The notes beneath the pieces were generated by a model that was given only the letters and a program-made list of their open reading frames with translations, was not told the DNA's origin and did no database searches. A stretch of 11,154 nucleotides of DNA from Prevotellaceae bacterium (lineage in GTDB: Bacteria; Bacteroidota; Bacteroidia; Bacteroidales; UBA932): NCBI GenBank assembly GCA_031285695.1, contig JAITVR010000055.1:1-11154 (forward strand), in the 5' to 3' direction. Numbering within the stretch: position 1 is the first letter of the stretch; every line of letters begins with the position of its first letter. Below, piece after piece: positions 1-8,197 of this stretch. The position numbers were made by a program, and so were the translations under genes.

Positions 1-572
1 CCGCCGCTTACCTCAAAAATTCGCTTCAGCTCGTCCAACGATTCCTGCGGAATTTTGCGCAAAATTCCCGGACCTTCGCCATCTAAATTTCCGCCCAAAC
101 GCTCGTAAATATCGTCCAAATTTTTGTGCTCCCACTCCCAAATGGGACCGGCCTCGGGGTGGTGCTGCGGCTTGATGTCGCGGGCGTAAAGGCAGTAGCC
201 GTGCTTCAAAATATTTTCGCCCACCACGCGCTTCAGCGCAATTTGCTGCCGCCCTTTTTTCGACTCCACAAAGTAGCCCAAATCCTGCGCCACCGTGCGC
301 AGCGCCATCACAATGAGCCCAGCGGCGTTGTTGCGCGGGCAGCGCGTAACGCACGACATGCACTCGCCGCAGTACCAAATTTCCTCGCTTTTGAGCAGCC
401 TTTCCAGTTCCTCCTCATTTTTGCCCTGCACCAAAATGACGATTTTGCGCGGGTCGTAGTCGTAAAATTCGGCAGCGGGACAAATGGCGGTGCACGTTCC
501 GCAGTTAATGCAGGCCGTCAATCCCTCTTGAAAGCGAACATCTTTTTTGAGCCTATCTAAAATTTTACCCAT
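1..572 (-). CDS. HdrC-like 4Fe-4S dicluster protein (heterodisulfide reductase subunit C family), 3' end outside window
   Basis: Reading leftward from the ATG at 572-570, the frame stays open for 190 codons to the window edge, so the C-terminus is missing. Two classic [4Fe-4S] motifs of the form C-x2-C-x2-C-x3-C-P are visible: Cys21/24/27/31 (CINCGTCTAICP) and Cys68/71/74/78 (CGECMSCVTRCP). This two-cluster layout in a small soluble protein is typical of the HdrC family, which carries electrons between the HdrB and HdrA subunits of heterodisulfide-reductase-like complexes. There is no signal peptide and no membrane segment in the visible part, so it is probably cytoplasmic. In a non-methanogen the physiological disulfide or other acceptor is unknown. 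The HdrA/HdrB partners would be expected to the left, outside the window. A glycolate oxidase or succinate dehydrogenase type iron-sulfur subunit is less likely, because both motifs are HdrC-like. The family call is fairly sure; the role is not. Confidence 0.85.
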   Translation of the reverse strand, partial: MGKILDRLKKDVRFQEGLTACINCGTCTAICPAAEFYDYDPRKIVILVQGKNEEELERLLKSEEIWYCGECMSCVTRCPRNNAAGLIVMALRTVAQDLGYFVESKKGRQQIALKRVVGENILKHGYCLYARDIKPQHHPEAGPIWEWEHKNLDDIYERLGGNLDGEGPGILRKIPQESLDELKRIFEVSG

Positions 573-600
573 AATTTTTTTTACAAAAATACCAATCTAA

Positions 601-608
601 CAAAGGTA
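601..608 (-). promoter_or_regulatory. Bacteroidota -7 box for the HdrC-like gene
   Basis: On the minus strand the octamer TACCTTTG matches the Bacteroidota TAnnTTTG box exactly. It lies 28 bases upstream of the ATG at 572, giving a leader of roughly 20-25 nt. A TTG occurs further upstream, but the spacing (about 22 bases) is slightly long for the -33 element, so I mark only the -7 box. Confidence 0.65.
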
Positions 609-712
609 CGAAAAAGTTGCCGCTTTGCGACAAGCTAATGTTGAAACGCACGGGCTACGCTCAAATTATTGACCGTAATTAGCAAAAAACAAGTTTGTTA
701 AACAGTAATTAA

Positions 713-1810
<1,098 letters not shown>

Positions 1811-1839
1811 TCGAAAAATATCGTACTATTTATTGAAAA

Positions 1840-3893
<2,054 letters not shown>

Positions 3894-3900
3894 CTGCATG

Positions 3901-3968
3901 TTGTCATTCCGCGCTTGACGCGGAATCTCCTAATTAATTAGGGATTGCGGGTCGAGCCCGCAATGACA
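3901..3968 (+). repeat. Composite palindromic repeat between ligA and the DUF6913-like gene
   Basis: Two inverted units of about 29 bases (3901-3930 and 3941-3968) surround the spacer TAATTAATTA. Both begin, reading inward, with TTGTCATT. Each arm is also a small dyad: CCGCG-cttga-CGCGG on the left and its counterpart GCGGG-ctcga-CCCGC read on the other strand on the right. The same family occurs as an exact palindrome inside folC at 8763-8828. It begins 7 bases after the ligA stop and could act as a 3' hairpin for ligA mRNA, but lacks a T run. REPIN-like organisation is an inference. Confidence 0.85.
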
Positions 3969-4009
3969 AAAAATGAATATTTTGGCTTTAACATTTGAAT
4001 TTAAATGTA

Positions 4010-4576
4010 ATGGGAGTAGTAGCACAGTGGTTTAGGCAGCACGCCTTGGCGAGCAAGCAAAGGCGGCTTGTTCGCAACAAGCGTTTTCACTCTTTTGACA
4101 CCGCCAAAACGGTGGGTTTGGTTTTTAAGATGGAAAAAAATGTAGTTCCGCCCGAGGTTCTTTCTACCGTAAAATTTTTGAAAGAAAAAGGCATAACGTG
4201 TTTTTCGATAGGGTATTACGATGAAAAAGAGCTGCCCGAAGGCTTTCTTGGAACTGCGTCAGTTTCGGTTTTTTGCAAAAAAGATTTGAGCTGGTACGGT
4301 CGTCCGGCTTCTGACGATGTGAACCGTTTTTTGCAGCAGGACTACGACATTGTGATTGACCTGTGCCGCGAGGCCGATGTTTTTCCGGTGCAGTACGTGG
4401 TTTCGGCAACGCACGCCTCTATGACCATTGGCGGCGTGCAGTACGCGCGCTGCCCCTACGACCTCATAATTGACGCGCAAAAATCGTGCTCGCTCGACGG
4501 CTACGTGGAGCAAATAAAGCACTACCTCTCCATTATCAACAATCCACAAAATGTGGAGCAGCAAAAGGAAAATTAA
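4010..4576 (+). CDS. DUF6913-like protein of unknown function, upstream of dapA
   Basis: This 188-residue protein resembles a family I recall from Bacteroidota as DUF6913, found next to dapA or lysine/cell-wall genes. Function is not known and I assign none. Visible features are a basic N-terminal stretch (QRRLVRNKR), a segment of the form TVGLVF, FCKKDLSWYGRP in the middle, YDIVIDLC, FPVQYVVSATHA, and an ending YDLIIDAQ...YVEQIKHYLSIINN, which are the family's best conserved parts. No signal peptide or membrane helix is seen, so it is probably cytoplasmic. I prefer the ATG at 4010 over an in-frame TTG at 3995. Its stop lies 3 bases before the dapA ATG, so the two are almost certainly co-transcribed and perhaps translationally coupled. 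No perfect TAnnTTTG box was found in front, though TTTG at 3994-3997 is close to one. Confidence 0.8.
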   Translation: MGVVAQWFRQHALASKQRRLVRNKRFHSFDTAKTVGLVFKMEKNVVPPEVLSTVKFLKEKGITCFSIGYYDEKELPEGFLGTASVSVFCKKDLSWYGRPASDDVNRFLQQDYDIVIDLCREADVFPVQYVVSATHASMTIGGVQYARCPYDLIIDAQKSCSLDGYVEQIKHYLSIINNPQNVEQQKEN

Positions 4577-4579
4577 GCA

Positions 4580-5449
4580 ATGATGACGAAATTTTTTGGA
4601 ACAGGAGTTGCGCTGGTAACTCCCTTTGACGCCAACGGAAACGTGGATTACACGGCGCTTGCCAACTTGGTAAAATACGTTTCGGACGGCGGCGTAAGCT
4701 ACCTTGTTGCCTTGGGCACAACCGCCGAAACACCCACGCTTACCGCCGATGAAAAGGATAAAATTTTGGCGTGTATAAAGTCGGCAAACGCAGGAAAGTT
4801 GCCGATGATGCTGGGCGTTGGCGGCAACAGCACCAGCGATGTTATTGAAAAAATAAAGCACACCGATTTCAGCGGCGTTGACGCGCTGCTTTCGGTTGCG
4901 CCGTACTACAACAAGCCCTCGCAGGCCGGTATGCAGGCGCACTACACGGCCATTGCCGATGCCTCGCCCGTGCCCGTGGTGCTGTACAATGTGCCGAGCC
5001 GCACGGTGGTAAATATTGCGCCCGAAACTACCTTGCGCTTGGCGCAGCACAAAAATATTATTGGCATAAAAGAAGCTTCGGGAAATCTTACGCAAATGGG
5101 CTACATACTGCGCGATAAGTCGAAGGATTTTCTCGTTATTTCGGGCGACGATGGCTTGGCAGTTCCGCTCGTTTCCATTGGCGGACACGGATTGATTTCG
5201 GTAGCGGCCAACGTTTGCCCCAAGCAGGTTTCGGACATGGTAAACTTCGCGCTTGCGCAAAAAAATGTTGAGGCCGGAAGACTTCATCTTTCGCTCATGG
5301 AGCTGGTTGATGCGCTTTTTGCCGAAGGCAGCCCGGTGGGAATAAAGTGCGCGCTGCAATGTAAGTCGTTGGCCGAAAATGTGCTGCGATTGCCTTTGGT
5401 GCAGGCTTCGGCTGCGCTAACGGAGAGAATGAAAAAGATACTGTCGTAA
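4580..5449 (+). CDS. dapA: 4-hydroxy-tetrahydrodipicolinate synthase
   Basis: DapA (289 residues) condenses pyruvate with L-aspartate semialdehyde, the first committed step to diaminopimelate and lysine, and so feeds peptidoglycan synthesis. The TIM-barrel hallmarks are all there: FGTGVALVTPF at the start, GTTAETPTL (Thr47/Thr48 of the proton relay), APYYNKP with the active-site Tyr110, YNVPSRT with Tyr136 and substrate-binding Arg141, and the Schiff-base lysine Lys164 in IIGIKEASG. SGDDGLAVPL and the GGHGLISVAAN stretch complete the fold. Length is normal. An ATG pair lies at 4580 and 4583; either could be used. It follows the DUF6913-like gene after 3 bases, in one transcription unit. It should be cytoplasmic and tetrameric as in the family. 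Related aldolases such as NanA or KDG aldolase are less likely given GTTAETPTL and YNVPSRT. Confidence 0.96.
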   Translation: MMTKFFGTGVALVTPFDANGNVDYTALANLVKYVSDGGVSYLVALGTTAETPTLTADEKDKILACIKSANAGKLPMMLGVGGNSTSDVIEKIKHTDFSGVDALLSVAPYYNKPSQAGMQAHYTAIADASPVPVVLYNVPSRTVVNIAPETTLRLAQHKNIIGIKEASGNLTQMGYILRDKSKDFLVISGDDGLAVPLVSIGGHGLISVAANVCPKQVSDMVNFALAQKNVEAGRLHLSLMELVDALFAEGSPVGIKCALQCKSLAENVLRLPLVQASAALTERMKKILS

Positions 5450-5466
5450 TTTTGGATAAAAGAGGT

Positions 5467-5519
5467 AAAGACAAAAAGAGCAAGGAAAAGTCTTTTGTCT
5501 TTGCTCCTTTTGTCCTTTT
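5467..5519 (+). terminator. Purine-rich hairpin after dapA, possible terminator
   Basis: GACAAAA (5470-5476) pairs with TTTTGTC (5508-5514), and GAGCAA (5478-5483) pairs with TTGCTC (5501-5506), around an inner AAAAG/CTTTT dyad. The right arm ends in CCTTTTATTG, a weak pyrimidine tract rather than a clean T run. The left arm is almost all purine and the right almost all pyrimidine. It lies between dapA and the TPR gene, so it could end the dapA transcript. Confidence 0.55.
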
Positions 5520-5526
5520 ATTGTAG

Positions 5527-5553
5527 AGATTCCTCGCTTCGCTCAGAATGACA
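5527..5553 (-). repeat. Single TGTCAT-type repeat unit
   Basis: Read on the minus strand, this 27-base unit starts TGTCATTCTGAGCGAAGCG and ends GGAATCT. It aligns without gaps to the units at 3902-3928, 7761-7787 and 8764-8790, sharing TGTCAT, the G at position 10, GC at 12-13 and TC at 25-26. It lies 25 bases before the TPR gene start. Confidence 0.7.
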
Positions 5554-5578
5554 AACGGTGAAATCGGTAATTAGTAAC

Positions 5579-7015
5579 ATGGAGTACTACTTTGAATATA
5601 ATTCTTGGAACGACGAAGAAAAATCGTCGCTGCGGCGCTTTGAGGGAATGCTGCTCGGCGGCAAGTCCACCTACTTTGATGTGGAAGAATTTGAGCTGAT
5701 AATTGACTACTATTTGCTTGAGCGCGGCGACATGACAATGGCCTTGCGAGCCATTGAAATAGCCGATTTGCAGCACCCCGCCGTTACCGAAATTCAGCTG
5801 CGCAAGGTAGAGGTTTTGACCTGCGTGGGGCGCAACTCCGATGCTATTGGCATACTCAATCGCCTTGAAAAAATTGAAGACAGCATGCTGGTGCAGCTCT
5901 TCAAGGCGCGCTCTTTTACCATGCAGGGCAAGGTAAAGGAGGGCACGCGCATATTCGACCGGCTGCTTGCCGATGCCGACGACGATGCAGAGCTAATGCA
6001 CATTTTTACCATGGCCGCCGACAGCCTTATTCGGCAGTATGAGTACCAAAAAGCGCTGCGCTACTTGCTGGCAGCGCACAGCCGATTTGCGCCGCCGCCG
6101 CTGCACGTGCTGGGCAGCATGGCGTACTGCTACCTGCAAATTGGCGATTGGGAAAATGCTCTTTTGTTTTACAACAAAAGCATTGACGAAGACCCGCACG
6201 ATGCCTACCTGTGGAACGCCTTGAGCGAGGTGTACCTCAACATGGATAAGGATTTGGAGGCCATTGAAGCGGCTGACTACGCGCTGCTGCTTGCGCCAAA
6301 AATGGACGTGGCCTACTACAACAAAGTTGATGCGCTGCTATCGCTTGAGCGCACAGACGAGGCGGTGAGCGTGCTGCGTGAATACATTGAGCAGCAGCCA
6401 AACGATGTGGAGGCGCACTGTCGTCTGGGCGAATGCTACGAGCAGAAAAATCTTTTTGCGGAAGCAAAGCAATGCTACGAGCAGGTTATAAAAATTGACG
6501 ATAAATACGCCGGCGCCTACTACGGTTTGGCCTCGGTGGCCGATGAGGCGGGCGATGTGGAAGCTGCCTACACCTACCTGCAGCACAGCGTGGAGCTGGA
6601 GCCCGAAAATCCCGAATTTTGGTTTGCGCTATCGCAGGCGCAGGCTACGCGCGATGATGTGCAGGAGGCCTTGGCCTCGCTCGACCGAGTGGTGGCGCTG
6701 GATAAGTACGATGTGGAGGCGTGGATGAAAATGGCGGAGTATAGCTTTATGCTGTACGATGTGCCCGAAACCATTGCCGTGCTTGAGCAGGCTTTTACCG
6801 CCAACTTTGATGTGGCGGAGGTGGCGTACCGCTTGGCTGCGCTGTACTACTACAGCTGCGATATGAACAGCTGCCTGCTATACTTGGAGCGAGGGCTGAA
6901 AATAAACATTGAGCTCGTTTCGGAATTTTTTGATGCCTGTACCGAAGCGCATGACGAAACCGAGGTGATGAACCTGTATAAAAAGTACAAGCCAAGTAAA
7001 AAATCTAAAAAGTAA
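5579..7015 (+). CDS. Tetratricopeptide-repeat protein
   Basis: The 478-residue product is made almost entirely of TPR-type helix pairs, roughly ten or more from about residue 45 to 455. Clear units include the segments beginning LHVLGSMAYCYLQIGDWENA, YLWNALSEVYLNMDKDLEAI, VEAHCRLGECYEQKNLFAEA, AGAYYGLASVADEAGDVEAA and PEFWFALSQAQATRDDVQEA. The protein is acidic, with a lysine-rich tail ending KPSKKSKK. No signal peptide or transmembrane helix is seen, so it is probably cytoplasmic. TPR solenoids bind partner proteins; the partner is not predictable from sequence. I recall similar long TPR proteins in Bacteroidales. The ATG at 5579 is preferred to an in-frame GTG at 5558, since the earlier start would put the reading frame close against the repeat unit ending at 5553. 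The DedA gene follows after 8 bases, suggesting one operon. Confidence 0.88.
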   Translation: MEYYFEYNSWNDEEKSSLRRFEGMLLGGKSTYFDVEEFELIIDYYLLERGDMTMALRAIEIADLQHPAVTEIQLRKVEVLTCVGRNSDAIGILNRLEKIEDSMLVQLFKARSFTMQGKVKEGTRIFDRLLADADDDAELMHIFTMAADSLIRQYEYQKALRYLLAAHSRFAPPPLHVLGSMAYCYLQIGDWENALLFYNKSIDEDPHDAYLWNALSEVYLNMDKDLEAIEAADYALLLAPKMDVAYYNKVDALLSLERTDEAVSVLREYIEQQPNDVEAHCRLGECYEQKNLFAEAKQCYEQVIKIDDKYAGAYYGLASVADEAGDVEAAYTYLQHSVELEPENPEFWFALSQAQATRDDVQEALASLDRVVALDKYDVEAWMKMAEYSFMLYDVPETIAVLEQAFTANFDVAEVAYRLAALYYYSCDMNSCLLYLERGLKINIELVSEFFDACTEAHDETEVMNLYKKYKPSKKSKK

Positions 7016-7023
7016 AAACAGCT

Positions 7024-7668
7024 ATGCTCGAACATTTTGCTACCATTCAGTCGGCTATTGACTACATCAACTCCTTCAACGCGCTGCACGTGTACCTGCT
7101 GGTGCTGGTGCTTATGATGGTGGAAAGTTCGTTCATTCCCTTTCCGTCCGAAGTGGTGGTGCCGCCTGCGGTAATGGTGGCCATGGCGCCCACATCGAGC
7201 CTGAGCATTCCCGCCATAGTGCTGGTGGCCACGGCCGGCGCAATGATTGGCGCCTTTATAAACTACTACATGGGTTGGTTTTTGGGACGCCCCATTATTC
7301 ACAAGCTGGCCGACACGCGCCTTGCGCACGCTCTTCTTATTGACAAGGCCAAGGTTGAAAAAGCGGAGCTATACTTTGTAAACCACGGCAAATCGTCCAC
7401 CTTTGTAGGGCGGCTTGTGCCCGGCATACGCCAGCTCATTTCCATTCCTGCAGGCATAGCCAAAATGAACGTGGCAACATTTACCCTATACACCGCACTT
7501 GGCGCGCTTACGTGGAACATTGTTTTGGCGGTAATAGGCTACGTTTTTGGTCGAAATATTGCGCTGCTTGAATCCGTTTTTCACGAGCTAACCATTGCGC
7601 TGCTTGTACTCGGCGTGCTCTTTGTGCTGTACCTGGTGTACAATGGGGTAAAGAAGAAAAAAGGGTAG
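7024..7668 (+). CDS. DedA family membrane protein (VTT domain)
   Basis: This 214-residue integral membrane protein belongs to the DedA/VTT family. Members are implicated in membrane homeostasis, and some recycle undecaprenyl phosphate or phospholipids across the inner membrane. Family signatures are ESSFIPFPSEVVVPPA (residues 34-49, with acidic Glu34 and Glu43), GAMIGAFINYYMGWFLGRP (72-90) and FVGRLVPGIRQLISIPAG (127-144), which contains the two functionally important arginines Arg130 and Arg136. Hydrophobic segments lie near 20-33, 45-56, 62-80, 150-175 and 187-207, and the tail KKKKG is basic. Length is normal. It sits 8 bases after the TPR gene stop and ends before a strong terminator, so the TPR and DedA genes form a two-gene unit. 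The exact lipid substrate cannot be read from sequence. Confidence 0.93.
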   Translation: MLEHFATIQSAIDYINSFNALHVYLLVLVLMMVESSFIPFPSEVVVPPAVMVAMAPTSSLSIPAIVLVATAGAMIGAFINYYMGWFLGRPIIHKLADTRLAHALLIDKAKVEKAELYFVNHGKSSTFVGRLVPGIRQLISIPAGIAKMNVATFTLYTALGALTWNIVLAVIGYVFGRNIALLESVFHELTIALLVLGVLFVLYLVYNGVKKKKG

Positions 7669-7699
7669 CTGCTGCGCGACTTGCGACATGCGACAAAAA

Positions 7700-7734
7700 A
7701 GGCGGAGTTTGTGACTCCGCCTAACGTTTTTTTT
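7700..7734 (+). terminator. Rho-independent terminator of the TPR-DedA unit
   Basis: AGGCGGAGT (7700-7708) pairs perfectly with ACTCCGCCT (7714-7722) across the loop TTGTG, followed by AACG and eight T at 7727-7734. A run of A (7695-7700) on the other side means it could also stop leftward transcription, for example from the candidate RNA at 7911-8084. Confidence 0.93.
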
Positions 7735-7760
7735 AGGGACTGCTGCGACCACCGCGCGTT

Positions 7761-7787
7761 TGTCATGCTGAGCCTGTCGAAGCGTCT
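7761..7787 (+). repeat. TGTCAT-type repeat unit, left copy
   Basis: The unit begins TGTCATGCTGAGCCTGTCG and aligns base for base in length with the other TGTCAT units of the window. Its bases 7763-7783 occur again, exactly inverted, at 8157-8177, so the two copies bracket the non-coding region between the DedA gene and folC. Confidence 0.75.
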
Positions 7788-7792
7788 CTTTC

Positions 7793-7825
7793 AATCCCGT
7801 CAGGGATTATCGCTCGGTAGAAAAA
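7793..7825 (+). repeat. Short hairpin repeat, unit 1 (CCCGTCAGGG core)
   Basis: AATCCC (7793-7798) and GGGATT (7803-7808) form a 6-bp dyad around GTCA, followed by TATCGCTCGGTAGAAAAA. The arrangement, a hairpin with a CCGT core followed by a GGTA-plus-A-run tail, recurs in unit 2 about 50 bases on. I recall similar short repeats in Bacteroidota genomes, but cannot confirm the family here. Confidence 0.6.
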
Positions 7826-7843
7826 TCTGCCATTCCCCAACTC

Positions 7844-7875
7844 TGCATTCCGTAGGAATGCAACCTAGGTAAATA
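7844..7875 (+). repeat. Short hairpin repeat, unit 2 (TTCCGTAGGAA core)
   Basis: TGCATTCC (7844-7851) and GGAATGCA (7855-7862) are perfectly complementary around GTA, followed by ACCTAGGTAAAT. It aligns to unit 1 as a variant, with the hairpin bases changed in pairs so that both still fold. Confidence 0.6.
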
Positions 7876-7910
7876 ATTGAAAAAAATTCCTCCGCGCGCG
7901 TTGGGGTATA

Positions 7911-8084
7911 GGCGTGTTGATTGTTCTCGCGATACCTGTGTGTGTTTATACAAACTTCCGAAACCGCCAAGCTGCGCCTCTTAAAGTATGCAAAGCTGGC
8001 AAGGTTTTTGAGGTATGTAGAGACAATCAGCACAGGGTTACTTTTCTCAACCTTTCGGATAAGGTATAGATATATTGAATCAAC
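7911..8084 (-). ncRNA. Candidate structured RNA of about 170 nt, 6S-like
   Basis: No plausible protein is coded here, but the minus strand folds into a long rod. The ends close as GTTGATT (8084-8078) with AATCAAC (7922-7916). An interior stem can form between ATACCT (8067-8062) and AGGTAT (7937-7932), or alternatively between CCTGTG (8036-8031) and CACAGG (7940-7935). ACCTT (8065-8061) can pair with AAGGT (8054-8050) as a local hairpin. An apical stem forms from AAACC (8007-8003), GCC (8000-7998) and AGCT (7997-7994) with AGCT (7973-7970), GGC (7968-7966) and GGTTT (7965-7961). A TAnnTTTG box lies just upstream at 8095-8088. Length, rod shape and competing inner stems resemble 6S RNA, the RNA polymerase-binding regulator; in Bacteroidales the Bacteroidales-1 motif is also a candidate. 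I could not match either from memory. A T run follows at 7886-7880, without a strong stem in front. Confidence 0.5.
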
Positions 8085-8087
8085 GCG

Positions 8088-8095
8088 CAAAAGTA
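8088..8095 (-). promoter_or_regulatory. -7 box of the candidate RNA
   Basis: On the minus strand TACTTTTG fits TAnnTTTG exactly and would start transcription at about 8084-8081, at the 5' edge of the closing stem of the candidate RNA. I do not see a well-spaced -33 TTG. Confidence 0.5.
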
Positions 8096-8125
8096 GCAAT
8101 TATTGCTCAATTTCCCGCATATTTT

Positions 8126-8176
8126 AAAAAAACGCCGATGAAACTCCATGCCGCATGCTTCGACAGGCTCAGCATG
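8126..8176 (-). terminator. Possible folC terminator
   Basis: On the minus strand downstream of folC, CATGCT and AGCATG (within 8176-8154) can pair, and a run of seven T lies at 8132-8126. The hairpin and the T run are about 20 bases apart, so this is a weak candidate. If real, it is built partly from a TGTCAT-type repeat copy. Confidence 0.3.
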
Positions 8177-8177
8177 A
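8157..8177 (-). repeat. TGTCAT-type repeat unit, right copy (truncated)
   Basis: These 21 bases are the exact reverse complement of 7763-7783. The first bases of the unit differ (TATCAT instead of TGTCAT on the minus strand) and the far end diverges, so it looks like a degenerate or truncated copy. It lies 20 bases after the folC stop. Confidence 0.75.
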
Positions 8178-8197
8178 TACCCATATCAACAGTGGTT

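Noticed and set aside
126..560. A 144-codon plus-strand frame over the HdrC-like gene
   Set aside because: The minus-strand frame has two complete 4Fe-4S motifs and a promoter; this one is its shadow.
4259..5359. A 366-codon open frame on the minus strand across dapA
   Set aside because: It lies antisense to dapA and the end of the DUF6913-like gene, which both have clear family motifs; its product is low-complexity, rich in His, Arg and Asn, and shows no domain.
7793..7875. The pair of short hairpin repeats as a CRISPR array
   Set aside because: There are only two copies, they differ from each other, and no cas gene is nearby.
7800..8099. A 99-codon open frame on the minus strand in the DedA-folC gap
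   Set aside because: It runs through the short hairpin repeats and the candidate RNA, and its start lies at the promoter box; the peptide has no domain and is better explained by repeats and structured RNA.
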